NCBI GenBank assembly: GCA_905480405.1 | Contig: CAJQQH010000106.1 | Coordinates: 1-40,066, forward strand | Reading direction: 5' to 3' | DNA length: 40,066 nucleotides | DNA from: an uncultured Polaribacter sp. | GTDB lineage: Bacteria > Bacteroidota > Bacteroidia > Flavobacteriales > Flavobacteriaceae | Shown: one piece after another, positions 16,395 through 25,432 of the stretch | How positions within the stretch are numbered: position 1 is the first letter of the stretch | How the letters are laid out: each line of letters begins with the position of its first letter | The notes under the pieces: generated by a model | The model's input: the letters and a program-made list of their open reading frames with translations, nothing else | Database searches by the model: none | What the model was told of the DNA's origin: nothing | Program-made: the position numbers and the translations under genes

Positions 16395-17567
16395 TTAGGC
16401 CATATCTCTTAACCTTATTGTTTTAACTTCTGGTTTTTCTGATGTTAAAATTTTCTTTTCTTTAGATTTAGACTTCTTTTTAAGTTTATTTTTTAAATAT
16501 AAGTTTTGAACTACAGCAACAGAAATAGCCCATAAAAAAAACAAGAATATTATTAGTTTGTTTATTGGTAATTCATTGAAGGCAAACACACCTAAAACAA
16601 CCATAAAAGAATAAATAGATACTAATGTAGAAATTTTCCAATGTTTAAAACCTCTTTTTAAAAGCACATGATGAATATGCGTTTTATCTGCAGTAAAAGG
16701 ACTTTTTCTTTTCATCATTCTTAAGGCAAAGACTCTTAAAGTATCAATAAGTGGAAAACTAAATAATGCTAAAACAAAGACTGGAGCTTTATCGTTTTGA
16801 ATTAAAAATTCTGGATTAAAATTAACACTCAAAAAACTTACAGCAAAATAAGAAAGAAGGAAACCAACTACCATAGAACCTGTATCTCCCATAAATATTT
16901 TTTCTTTTTTTGAAAAATTAAAAATCAAAAATGAAATTAAAGATCCTACTAAACTCAAACATAAAAAGAACATAGAATCATTGCCATTAAAAAAGAAGAA
17001 AACACCAAAAAAAGATGTGATTGTAATAGCATAACTACCAGCTAAACCATCTACACCATCAATTAAATTATATGAATTTATAAATAAAATATAAATGAAA
17101 ACTGTAATTGCTATAGAAACAGGATAATACAATTCATAAATACCAAATAAACCATATAAATTTTCTATTCTAACACCAGTCATTAGTATTATTGCAATAG
17201 CAGTAATAACTTGCCATAAAACTTTTTGCTTCGCTTTTAAGTCTATTAAATCATCTATTAATCCTAAAAAAAACAAAAGAGTTGTAGCTCCTAAAACACT
17301 AAATAAGGTATCATCTTTAAAATAATTACCTAAAAATGTAATTATCAAGTTTATTGCAAGAAAAATACCAATACCTCCTAAATTTGGAGTTCTAACTTTA
17401 TGTACACTTCTGTGATTAGGCTTTGCCATTAACTTCTTCATTTTTGAAACCCGAATAATTACAGGGTAACATAAATAAGAAATAAAAATTGAAAGAGAAA
17501 ATGCAATTAATGGCCAGAAAAAGCCATAATCTAAACTTAAATTTATTGATCTTAGGGACAAAATCAT
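16395..17567 (-). CDS. WecA/MraY-family undecaprenyl-phosphate sugar-1-phosphate transferase
   Basis: 390 residues with about eleven membrane segments. Family motifs: NHRSVHKVRTPNLGGIGIF after TM1, the DD region LIDDLIDL, NSYNLIDGVDGLAG, FMGDTGSMVVGF and the C-terminal histidine motif DKTHIHHVLLKRGF. It transfers a sugar 1-phosphate (GlcNAc-1-P in WecA) to undecaprenyl phosphate and starts repeat-unit assembly at the inner membrane. Sugar specificity is not visible. It is the first gene of the block with wza- and wzc-like genes, separated from the upstream gene by a terminator. Confidence 0.94.
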   Translation of the reverse strand: MILSLRSINLSLDYGFFWPLIAFSLSIFISYLCYPVIIRVSKMKKLMAKPNHRSVHKVRTPNLGGIGIFLAINLIITFLGNYFKDDTLFSVLGATTLLFFLGLIDDLIDLKAKQKVLWQVITAIAIILMTGVRIENLYGLFGIYELYYPVSIAITVFIYILFINSYNLIDGVDGLAGSYAITITSFFGVFFFFNGNDSMFFLCLSLVGSLISFLIFNFSKKEKIFMGDTGSMVVGFLLSYFAVSFLSVNFNPEFLIQNDKAPVFVLALFSFPLIDTLRVFALRMMKRKSPFTADKTHIHHVLLKRGFKHWKISTLVSIYSFMVVLGVFAFNELPINKLIIFLFFLWAISVAVVQNLYLKNKLKKKSKSKEKKILTSEKPEVKTIRLRDMA

Positions 17568-17615
17568 AATAATGGGGGTATGATTAGTTAATAATTAAAC
17601 ACATAAAAAAAACAC

Positions 17616-17638
17616 AAAACACTAAAATACAGTGTTTT
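17616..17638 (-). terminator. Intrinsic terminator inside the polysaccharide locus
   Basis: AAAACACT, 7-nt loop, AGTGTTTT, followed on the minus strand by GTGTTTTTTTT. It lies 77 bp after the stop of the WecG-like gene and 50 bp before the WecA-like start, splitting the locus into at least two transcription units or acting as a partial terminator. Confidence 0.75.
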
Positions 17639-17714
17639 AAAATTAACCTTAAGTATTACTATATGTTAAATATAAGATTTTTTTTTATTATAACAAATTA
17701 ACGTTTCGTTTTTT

Positions 17715-18437
17715 TTAGTTTGTAGAGACCTTTGCTTTTAATAAATACCACAAAAATAAAGGTGTAGAAACAAAATTTCTACGCCATAATCTTTTAGGTT
17801 CTTTTAATAACCTTGGAAGCCATTCTAAACCAATACTTATCCAAATAGCACTCGACCTTTCCACTGTACCTGCATAAAAATCAAACACAGCACCTATAGA
17901 AACTGTTATTGTTGCATCCAATTTCTTTTTATTTAATGATACCCATTTTTCTTGTTTTGGGGCCGTCATACCTACAAATAAGATATCAGGACCAAAATTA
18001 TTCGCTTCTTCAATCATCTTTATAGAATCTTCCTCAGAAAACTCAGGTTTATATGGTGGCGAATAACTACCAACAACTATATTTGGGTATTCCTTTTTAA
18101 TTTTTGCTTTAATTAGTTTTAAGGTACTTGGAGCTGCACCTAAGTAAAAAACTTTTTTCTTTTCTTTTTCGGCATGCTCAAGTAAATATTTATGAATGTC
18201 TGCACCTGCAATTTTTTTAATAACTTTTCCTCTTAAAAATTTTGCTGCAAGTACAATTCCTGTTCCATCAGGTAACAAAACATCACTTTCTAACAAAGCC
18301 TCCTTAAAAAGTAGATCTGATTTAGAAACACAAAAAGAATGTGGGTTTATTGTATTTATAATCGTTTTCTTATCTAAATTTATCGTTTTTAAGTCTTCTG
18401 AAAAGACATTTTTATCAATGATTTTTAATAGATTCAT
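17715..18437 (-). CDS. WecG/TagA/CpsF-family glycosyltransferase (GT26)
   Basis: 240 residues, the full GT26 length. Motifs: LLPDGTGIVLAAKFLRGK (conserved Asp base), KVFYLGAAPSTL, GPDILFVGMTAPKQEKWV and SIGAVFDFYAGTVERS. GT26 enzymes add the second sugar (for example ManNAcA in WecG or ManNAc in TagA) to the undecaprenyl-linked primer, which fits the neighbouring WecA-like gene. It is a membrane-associated cytosolic enzyme. It ends the long 26712-17715 run and is followed by the terminator at 17616-17638. Confidence 0.94.
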   Translation of the reverse strand: MNLLKIIDKNVFSEDLKTINLDKKTIINTINPHSFCVSKSDLLFKEALLESDVLLPDGTGIVLAAKFLRGKVIKKIAGADIHKYLLEHAEKEKKKVFYLGAAPSTLKLIKAKIKKEYPNIVVGSYSPPYKPEFSEEDSIKMIEEANNFGPDILFVGMTAPKQEKWVSLNKKKLDATITVSIGAVFDFYAGTVERSSAIWISIGLEWLPRLLKEPKRLWRRNFVSTPLFLWYLLKAKVSTN

Positions 18438-18455
18438 GTTTTTTAATTTGAGAAT

Positions 18456-19616
18456 TTAAATCAACTTTTGATAAGCTTCCATCAACAGAACATAATAAGC
18501 TTTATTACTATATTTTTCTTTTACAATATCAAATCCATTTTTTCCTAATTCTTTTATTTTATTTTCATCATTCCAAAGCGAATAAATTTTATCTGCAAGA
18601 TCCTGGCTATTAAGAGGCTTAAATAACACTCCATTTATATTATTTTCAATAATTTCTGGATAACTACCAAAATCTGGTGCCATTATTGGAACTTTTTGCG
18701 CCATAGCTTCAGGAAAAACCATAGCAAAACCTTCATAACATGCACTTGTATGTGCTAAAAATTTAGATTCTGCATAAAAAGTTTTCATTTCCGCTGCATT
18801 TAACATACCTCTTAGCGTAACATTATCAGGTATATCCAACTCTTTTTCATAACCAGGTCTCATAAGACCAGCAATATGAAAAGGTATATTAGGTAATTTT
18901 CTAGCTGCAGATAAAAGCACAGGCAAACCTTTTTCTGGACTTATTCTTCCTGCAGAAGCAACATATTTTTTATTTTTAAAATCAGATTCTTCATCTATAA
19001 TTTCTTTCGTATAGAAATTTGGAATAACAGAACATTTATCTTTATTAAATCCGTTTGCAATAAGTTTATTTTTTTGAAACTCATTTAAACACAAAAAAGC
19101 ATCTACATAATCTTGGTATTGACCTGAAAATCTTGCCCAAAAATTTCTTAAAGCATAACCAGTACTTTTTAATATTGATCCTTCACAATTATTAATAACA
19201 CAGTTTAGTTCTTTGGAAGCACCAGTACATTTTTCGCAAATTTTTCCTTTTGTAAAAAATAAGCCATTAGGACACAACAATCTATAATTATGAATTGTCA
19301 TAGCTATTGGAACACCAAAGCTTTTAATTATAGGTAAAATTGCTGGCGATATTAATGGATACAAGTTATGTATATGAACAACATCTGGGTTCTCTTCTTT
19401 TATAATTTTTTTAATTTCTCGAACAGATTTATTGTTTTTAACTCCCAAAAAAAATGCCTTTACTTTTCCAAAAGACATTGTTTCTAATTCTTCACTGCTT
19501 CTAAAATACGTAATTACTTCATGGCCATTTTCTTGTAACAATTGCATTTGTGCCTCTACAACCGCCTCTTCGCCACTGTGCTTTCCATATTTATTATGTA
19601 TCATTAACACTTTCAT
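18456..19616 (-). CDS. GT4-family glycosyltransferase
   Basis: 386 residues, GT-B fold. N-terminal MIHNKYGKHSGEEAVVEAQ with the acceptor site; C-terminal donor site ASAGRISPEKGLPVLLSAA and the EX7E region ACYEGFAMVFPEAMAQKVP. There is a cysteine-rich insertion, CEKCTGASKELNCVINNC at about 130-147, that recurs in a subgroup of GT4 enzymes and may be a zinc site. The donor and linkage cannot be read from sequence. Its start overlaps the upstream GT4 gene by 4 bp. Confidence 0.93.
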   Translation of the reverse strand: MKVLMIHNKYGKHSGEEAVVEAQMQLLQENGHEVITYFRSSEELETMSFGKVKAFFLGVKNNKSVREIKKIIKEENPDVVHIHNLYPLISPAILPIIKSFGVPIAMTIHNYRLLCPNGLFFTKGKICEKCTGASKELNCVINNCEGSILKSTGYALRNFWARFSGQYQDYVDAFLCLNEFQKNKLIANGFNKDKCSVIPNFYTKEIIDEESDFKNKKYVASAGRISPEKGLPVLLSAARKLPNIPFHIAGLMRPGYEKELDIPDNVTLRGMLNAAEMKTFYAESKFLAHTSACYEGFAMVFPEAMAQKVPIMAPDFGSYPEIIENNINGVLFKPLNSQDLADKIYSLWNDENKIKELGKNGFDIVKEKYSNKAYYVLLMEAYQKLI

Positions 19617-20845
19617 ACAAGTAATTTTTTATAAATACTATTCAACTCTTCAACTTTTCCTTCCCAAGAAAAATCTTTTGCCCTTTCTAAAGCTCCTTTA
19701 GACAAACTAACTCTATAATTCTCGTACTTATCTAATTTTACAATTGCATTTTTAATATTGATAAAAACCTTACGAGGTTCATCAACAGGAATTTTTATTC
19801 CACAAGAATCATTAATCACAAACGAAAACCCGCAATGATCTAGACTAATAACAGGTAAACCCAAAGAAATACCTTCTAAAATAACTGATGATGTTAAATC
19901 TTTTAAACTTGTAATTACCAAGGTGTGTGAGCTTTTCATAACATCTAATGCAACACTTTTTTCAATCCAACCATACCAAGTACAGTTTTTATGAATTTTT
20001 AATTTCTTTGCTAAATTTTTCCATTTCTTGGTTTGTTTTCCCTTACCTAGAATATGTAATTCCCAATGAACATCTTTTTCTAAAAGAGCTAAACTTCTTA
20101 ATAAAACATGCAATGCTTTACCTGATGTATGCTGCCCAGACCAAACAATTTTAAGAGGTTCATTTTTATCTCTCCTAAGTACTTTTATATTTGGTAAATC
20201 GACTGTGCCTACCTCTGTAATAATTTCTGATTCTTGATTCCAAAGCCTTTTTATGGATTTTTGAATATCTGGAGTTGCTGCAATTAAAGTTGATTTTTTT
20301 TTATTTGCAGCTAGTCTTGGGCGATTTAAAAATATTTTCTGAAAATCATTTATAATATTTCTAATTCCATGAAAAACTTTACCATTAAAATCAAATAAAG
20401 AAAATAGTTTCCAAGGCACATTCTCTGTTCCGCCAATAGGCCCCCAAACAAAAGGTTTTTTAATTCTCCATAAATAACCTGGTTCTCTATACCCTACCAT
20501 ATTTAGTTGGTGAATTAGATCGAAATTTTCTTTCTTATCTAGTTTTTTAGCTAAAGAAAAAGCATTTTTTTGCCAAACTTTATAATACCAATAATACGAA
20601 GGTGGCCATATTTTTCTTAAAAAACGATTTCTTTCTTTTTGTATAAAATAGAATTTTAAATTATTGTTGGGTATTTTAGACAATTGTTCTAAAATATCTT
20701 CTTTCCATTTTTCTTTTTCGACAATAACATGAACTTCATGCTGCTTACTTAAACCATTTACAAAACTCCATCCCATACCTGGTTCCGATCCTCTTTTAGG
20801 ACTACAAGCATAACAAGAAATTAATATTTTAAGTTTTTTATCCAT
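19613..20845 (-). CDS. GT4-family glycosyltransferase
   Basis: 410 residues, GT-B fold. It begins ILISCYACSPKRGSEPGMGWSFV, a glycine-rich acceptor loop typical of a GT4 subgroup in Bacteroidota exopolysaccharide loci. The donor-side Rossmann domain has IVWSGQHTSGKALHVLLRS and the final ILEGISLGLPVISLDHCG motif, where the first of the usual EX7E glutamates is replaced. It overlaps both neighbours (4 bp and 8 bp), so translation is coupled. Sugar specificity unknown. Confidence 0.92.
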   Translation of the reverse strand: MDKKLKILISCYACSPKRGSEPGMGWSFVNGLSKQHEVHVIVEKEKWKEDILEQLSKIPNNNLKFYFIQKERNRFLRKIWPPSYYWYYKVWQKNAFSLAKKLDKKENFDLIHQLNMVGYREPGYLWRIKKPFVWGPIGGTENVPWKLFSLFDFNGKVFHGIRNIINDFQKIFLNRPRLAANKKKSTLIAATPDIQKSIKRLWNQESEIITEVGTVDLPNIKVLRRDKNEPLKIVWSGQHTSGKALHVLLRSLALLEKDVHWELHILGKGKQTKKWKNLAKKLKIHKNCTWYGWIEKSVALDVMKSSHTLVITSLKDLTSSVILEGISLGLPVISLDHCGFSFVINDSCGIKIPVDEPRKVFINIKNAIVKLDKYENYRVSLSKGALERAKDFSWEGKVEELNSIYKKLLV

Positions 20846-21842
20846 TAATAAAGTTTAGCATTTCTGTTTCAAAATCAGATTTTTTTTGCTGATTAGAAGC
20901 AATCATTATTTCTTTTAAAAGAAAAAGAGACAACATTATTTTTATTTCTTTTAGTTTAATTTTTTCTGATACGTAATCAACTAAATCTTCTTTATCTTTT
21001 CCTTTTAATAATCTACCAATTTGAAAATGATATTTTATTAAGTCGAAATACTCTAATCCTTTTTCTGAAAAGTACTCAAAGTCAAAAGCTGTAAAACCAT
21101 CTTTTGTTTTTACAATATTCCAAGGAGCAAAATCTCCATGCTCATAAACTTCTAAGTACGACTCTGTCGTTTTTTTTAGGTTTTCTTCTAAAATAGATAA
21201 CTCACTGTTTAATTCATTATCTATTAAAAAATCTTTAATCTGCTTAACTCTAAAGTGCTCTTTTAGCAATAGAGAAGTTTCTTTTTTAAACGGTTCAATA
21301 ATTTTTAAAACATCTTCATCAGAAATATCATTAATATTCCCTTCTAATTCCGGAAGTATAAAAAACGGAATTCCATTAAATTTAAAATGTTCCATTTTAA
21401 AATTTAATGTTCCATTTTTGGATAAAATCTTCAAAGCATTAATTTCGTTATTTACATTACTGACTCCAATTTCATTAATTGGGAACTTAGCATACCCAAA
21501 AATTTTATTTTCTACTTGTAATTGAATAACTACTTTATCTTTTAACGTAGCGTTATAAATGGATGATGTGAATTTTTTATCGAATTTCTGATTCAAAAAA
21601 AGAATAAAATCAGAATTTTCATAAACTTTTAAATCAATCATTTTCACAAATAACTTGTTAAAATGGACACAAAAAAATTTTGCAATGGTTTTAAAGAATT
21701 TTGCTTTTTTAGAAAACGGGTTATACAATTTAAAAGATTGTTTTGCCAACAAACTTTTACCAACAGCTAAAACTACTTTTGGGTTCTTGGAACTGGGCAC
21801 ACACAAATAAATGTCTTCGGAAAAAAAACTAATATCTTTCAT
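20838..21842 (-). CDS. Aminoglycoside-phosphotransferase-fold kinase of the polysaccharide locus
   Basis: 334 residues. The C-terminal half carries the Brenner motif HGDFAPWNIV followed by FTAFDFEYF, the catalytic-loop Asp and the metal-binding Asp of the APH/choline kinase fold. The N-terminal half is poorly conserved, with a beta-rich lobe. It may phosphorylate a sugar, a polyol or a lipid-linked intermediate. It overlaps the NTase/dTMP-kinase-like gene upstream by 14 bp, suggesting that the two products act together. The substrate is unknown; antibiotic resistance is not suggested by the context. Confidence 0.8.
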   Translation of the reverse strand: MKDISFFSEDIYLCVPSSKNPKVVLAVGKSLLAKQSFKLYNPFSKKAKFFKTIAKFFCVHFNKLFVKMIDLKVYENSDFILFLNQKFDKKFTSSIYNATLKDKVVIQLQVENKIFGYAKFPINEIGVSNVNNEINALKILSKNGTLNFKMEHFKFNGIPFFILPELEGNINDISDEDVLKIIEPFKKETSLLLKEHFRVKQIKDFLIDNELNSELSILEENLKKTTESYLEVYEHGDFAPWNIVKTKDGFTAFDFEYFSEKGLEYFDLIKYHFQIGRLLKGKDKEDLVDYVSEKIKLKEIKIMLSLFLLKEIMIASNQQKKSDFETEMLNFING

Positions 21843-23082
21843 ACATCTTTTTCATTAATATTGAGTACACATCTTTTATTATTAAATCTGGTGTTTTACT
21901 AACATCTATTTCAAAATACCTTTTGGTATCTGCGAAATCCTTATACTTCTTTACTTGGTTTTCTAACTCAGAAAAAGTTACTTCTTGTTTTCTTTTATAA
22001 ATAGTTGCCGCATCTGTAACTAAAATAAAATATAAGGCAGGTTTTTTTATAAATAATCTGAAAAATTTTGCTAAAAAAATACCTCCTCCATATCTATACC
22101 TTTTATTATCTGCAATTAAATCGTCATAATACCTATCAAAAATAACCAAAGAAGACCTTACTCTTAAAGGCACTATATTCTTAAGCCAACCTAAATTATA
22201 CTGGAAGAAAAAGTAACATAATTTTACCAACGATTTTAACTTACTATAAGGCTTATACTTATGAGGATCTGTTGTAACAGTTATTTTCTTCTCTGTATTT
22301 TCAATCGGTTTTAAATGAAAATAATTTGTTTGTCTAAAAGGTAAATTTGAATTTACTAAACCATTTATAATTGTTGTTTTCCCAGATCCATCAGGACCTA
22401 AAAATGCAATAGAAATTCCTGTAGGAAATAATACTCTTTTTATAATTCTTACTTTATCTTTAAACCAATAAGAAATTGTTGGGTTTCCTTTTTTAAGATT
22501 TAAAAGTATAGTTTCTTTTTCATTATTAATTAATTCTAAATTATCATTTAAAAAGGCATCTTTTACCTTTTTACTATCATTTAACAAATAAGTATTTAAG
22601 GTTTCTGTACATTTAGTTTCATCTTTTAAAAGCAACATTTTTAAGTATAAAAAAACATTTTCTTTTAAATCTCCTTTTGTTATTTTTTTTAAGAAATAAT
22701 GAATAAATTCTTGATGAATCGCTAGAATATTAATATCTCTATAAGTAGTTTTGTTATTAAAAATCTCTTCTTCAGAAAATAATAGAACATGTTTTCTATG
22801 AAACAAACCATAAATATCTAAATTTAACATTTTCTGATTCTCAGGATTATATAAAAAGATATTCTTAGCATATACTTCTTGATGATAATTTTGAACTATT
22901 TTAAAACCGTTTATTTTACAAAATGATTTTAAAGTTTTTTCTATCGATAAAAAATCTTGCTTCTTAAATAAAATATCAACATCATTCTCTGTTGAAAATT
23001 CAGAAAACAAATCTTCATAACCATTCGTGATTACATAGTCAATTGATTTTTTTTTCAAGTATTTTAAAAAAGAATGAATCAT
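21829..23082 (-). CDS. Fusion of nucleotidyltransferase-like domain and thymidylate-kinase-like P-loop domain
   Basis: 417 residues. Residues 1-200 resemble a minimal nucleotidyltransferase fold (YVITNGYEDLFSEFSTENDVDILF, with ENDVDILF as the metal motif). Residues 210-417 are a dTMP-kinase-like P-loop module: GISIAFLGPDGSGKTTII (Walker A), LVIFDRYYDDLIADNKRYRYGG (DR motif) and YKDFADTKRYFEID near the end. It is not a housekeeping Tmk because of the fusion and the polysaccharide context. The substrate is unknown. It overlaps the APH-like kinase gene by 14 bp and lies 5 bp after a GT4 gene. Confidence 0.8.
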   Translation of the reverse strand: MIHSFLKYLKKKSIDYVITNGYEDLFSEFSTENDVDILFKKQDFLSIEKTLKSFCKINGFKIVQNYHQEVYAKNIFLYNPENQKMLNLDIYGLFHRKHVLLFSEEEIFNNKTTYRDINILAIHQEFIHYFLKKITKGDLKENVFLYLKMLLLKDETKCTETLNTYLLNDSKKVKDAFLNDNLELINNEKETILLNLKKGNPTISYWFKDKVRIIKRVLFPTGISIAFLGPDGSGKTTIINGLVNSNLPFRQTNYFHLKPIENTEKKITVTTDPHKYKPYSKLKSLVKLCYFFFQYNLGWLKNIVPLRVRSSLVIFDRYYDDLIADNKRYRYGGGIFLAKFFRLFIKKPALYFILVTDAATIYKRKQEVTFSELENQVKKYKDFADTKRYFEIDVSKTPDLIIKDVYSILMKKMYERY

Positions 23083-23087
23083 TATTT

Positions 23088-24161
23088 TTATAAATTTTGA
23101 TATAATAAATTATAATTATCTGCAAAGTTTTTTACTGAGAATTCTTGCTCTGCTCTTTCTCTTGCATTTTTAGCTATTCTATTTGCTAATTCTTTATTTT
23201 TCTTTAATTCTAAAATTGCATTCCCCCATTCTTCTGCATCAAACGGGTCTACTAAAAAACCAGTGTTTTTATGACTAACTATTTCTGGTAATGCACCTGC
23301 ATTAGAAACTACAACTGGTTTTTCTGCCATCATCGCTTCTACAACAGACAAGCCAAACCCTTCTATATAACAAGGATGAACTAAAACATCTGATCTTTCT
23401 AAAAGGTTACCTACTTTTTTTTGTCTACCTAAAAAATGTACAAACTCTTCTAAACCATACTCTATTACCTTAGCTTTAAGTTCATTTTTTTGAGCACCGT
23501 TTCCCGCTATATAAAGATGAATATCTTTATGATGACTCAAAAATAGAAGATGCATCATCTCTATTAAAATATTCAGGTTTTTTATAGTTATTAAACTAGA
23601 TACACTTAACAGATTAAATGTTTTTTCCGACTTGCTATCAACATTATCTACTAATAATTTACTCGTTCCATTATAAATAACAACTGTATTTGCACCCTTT
23701 AACTTTGGGAAAAATTTTTCTTTTTCTGTTCTAACATAATTTGATATATAAATAAAAGTGTGAACTTTTTTATATATAATCTTTTGAATGAACCTCTTTA
23801 CAAGACCCTGTGACATCGACCCTTCAAAAGCTACTATTACTTTTACTTTTGGTCTAAAAATTTTTACCAAACCTGTTATAAATTCTCCAAAAAAGAATTG
23901 TGTTTGAATAATATCAATTTGATTGTCATCAATAATTTTAATAATTTTTTTTACATGTTTAAAAACATTTCTACCAAAATCACCTTCAAAAACCTTTTCA
24001 CATACTGTTACAAAATCTTCTTTAAACTCTTCGTGGTATGCATTTGAATAGACATACAAAAAACTATTGTGTTCAGAATATTTAATTAAATCTAGTGTTT
24101 TCTTTGGTGTACCACTAAAGTTATTATAAGAAGACAATATGTAAAGTATTTTTTTTATCAT
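23088..24161 (-). CDS. GT4-family glycosyltransferase
   Basis: 357 residues, GT-B fold. The acceptor side has YNNFSGTPKKTLDLI. The donor domain has LLSVSSLITIKNLNILIEMM, YIAGNGAQKNELK, VHFLGRQKKVGNLL and the EX7E motif PCYIEGFGLSVVEAMMAEKPVV in segments near residues 260-285. A retaining sugar transferase at the cytoplasmic face of the inner membrane. It overlaps the polymerase gene upstream by 4 bp. Donor unknown. Confidence 0.94.
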   Translation of the reverse strand: MIKKILYILSSYNNFSGTPKKTLDLIKYSEHNSFLYVYSNAYHEEFKEDFVTVCEKVFEGDFGRNVFKHVKKIIKIIDDNQIDIIQTQFFFGEFITGLVKIFRPKVKVIVAFEGSMSQGLVKRFIQKIIYKKVHTFIYISNYVRTEKEKFFPKLKGANTVVIYNGTSKLLVDNVDSKSEKTFNLLSVSSLITIKNLNILIEMMHLLFLSHHKDIHLYIAGNGAQKNELKAKVIEYGLEEFVHFLGRQKKVGNLLERSDVLVHPCYIEGFGLSVVEAMMAEKPVVVSNAGALPEIVSHKNTGFLVDPFDAEEWGNAILELKKNKELANRIAKNARERAEQEFSVKNFADNYNLLYQNL

Positions 24162-25432
24162 ATAGTCTCCATTTTATCATCTTCAATCTTATAATCTTGA
24201 TACATTATTATAATATAAAAAGCTATCGCTCCAGGAATAATTCCGTGAGAAAATGTATACACAGACCAAGTATAATTTATAAAAAGATATTGCACTAAAT
24301 AAAAAGACATAGCTAATGTAATATGGTTTTTATATTTTTTAAAAAAACCAAACATAAAATATCTACACAATGTAAACAACATTATTCCGGTACCTAAATA
24401 CCCATATTTTAAAAGTAAATCTACATAACCAGAATCAATAACAGTAAAACGCTCCATAAATGCATTTGAAGCACCAAGTTTATATTGAGCCATTAATTTT
24501 GCAGATTGATGTATATAACCGTAACCAAAATATTTTTCTTTATTAATGGCATCCCATCTAAACTTATTATAAAGATCTCTTGTTTGTAGTGCTAAATCTT
24601 CACTATAAACTACAGCATTTACTTCATTTACAATTGCATCAAATAGCCCATTTATAAAAATTAATGCCATCGAAATTGCAAATGTTGCAACTCCCATTAA
24701 TTTAAAAACCATCTCTCTTTTAAACTGAAGGTTCTCATCAAAAACAAATAAGTATAGTACTGCAAAAAATAGTGTCATTACGGTTAATGCAGAATGTGTT
24801 GCAAATATTAATCCTAAAAATAGAAATGCTATGATGCCATAAATTTTTAAAGATTTTTCTTTGCTCATTTTTAATTCTATCAAATACAAGAAAATTGCTA
24901 AACTAATATAAGTAGGAAAAAAAGTTCTAATATGCGTCCCTTTATAATATACTGGAGGTATTATAGCTGGTAAAACAAAGAAAAGACAATAACAAATTGT
25001 AAAATAAATACTTACACCTTTTACCCATTTAATTAAAGACGCTACATTTATATTATCATAATACACAATTATGTAAATAAAAATCACATAAAACCATGCA
25101 TCTTTACTAGCTATTAATGCTTGTTTAGCAGAAGAGTAATCATTAAGAATTGGTCTCATAATTCCGTAAGCCAACATCCCAAGAATTAGCAATATAATTA
25201 CGATACTATTCTTTGGTAGTTCTACCCAGTTTTTCTTAAAGAAAATACCAAAAAGAGCTACTAAATTTAGACCAAAATACCCTACTTCTATTCCTCCAAC
25301 TATAAAAGTTGCTGGATCTAAAAACCCTAAAAACTTAGTGGAAGCTAATAAATAGAACATCAAAAAATAATTAGGCTTATTTGCTGCCATCAAAAAAGCA
25401 AAACCATAAAAACCTAAAAGTAAAACTAGCAT
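24158..25432 (-). CDS. Wzy-like O-antigen polymerase/ligase family membrane protein
   Basis: 424 residues with about eleven hydrophobic segments and a large hydrophilic loop (about 270-350) containing DLALQTRDLYNKFRWDAINKEKYFGYGYIHQSAK, read in parts. RWDAI..... and FGYGY are typical of the periplasmic loop of Wzy/WaaL polymerases. Together with the flippase upstream and Wza/Wzc downstream it completes a Wzy-dependent export system. It overlaps the flippase gene by 7 bp. Identification rests on topology and context, since polymerases diverge quickly. Confidence 0.82.
   Translation of the reverse strand: MLVLLLGFYGFAFLMAANKPNYFLMFYLLASTKFLGFLDPATFIVGGIEVGYFGLNLVALFGIFFKKNWVELPKNSIVIILLILGMLAYGIMRPILNDYSSAKQALIASKDAWFYVIFIYIIVYYDNINVASLIKWVKGVSIYFTICYCLFFVLPAIIPPVYYKGTHIRTFFPTYISLAIFLYLIELKMSKEKSLKIYGIIAFLFLGLIFATHSALTVMTLFFAVLYLFVFDENLQFKREMVFKLMGVATFAISMALIFINGLFDAIVNEVNAVVYSEDLALQTRDLYNKFRWDAINKEKYFGYGYIHQSAKLMAQYKLGASNAFMERFTVIDSGYVDLLLKYGYLGTGIMLFTLCRYFMFGFFKKYKNHITLAMSFYLVQYLFINYTWSVYTFSHGIIPGAIAFYIIIMYQDYKIEDDKMETI

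Noticed and set aside
20838..21842. Aminoglycoside resistance phosphotransferase
   Set aside because: The Brenner motif shows only the kinase fold; the gene is embedded in a polysaccharide locus and its N-terminal half does not resemble resistance enzymes.
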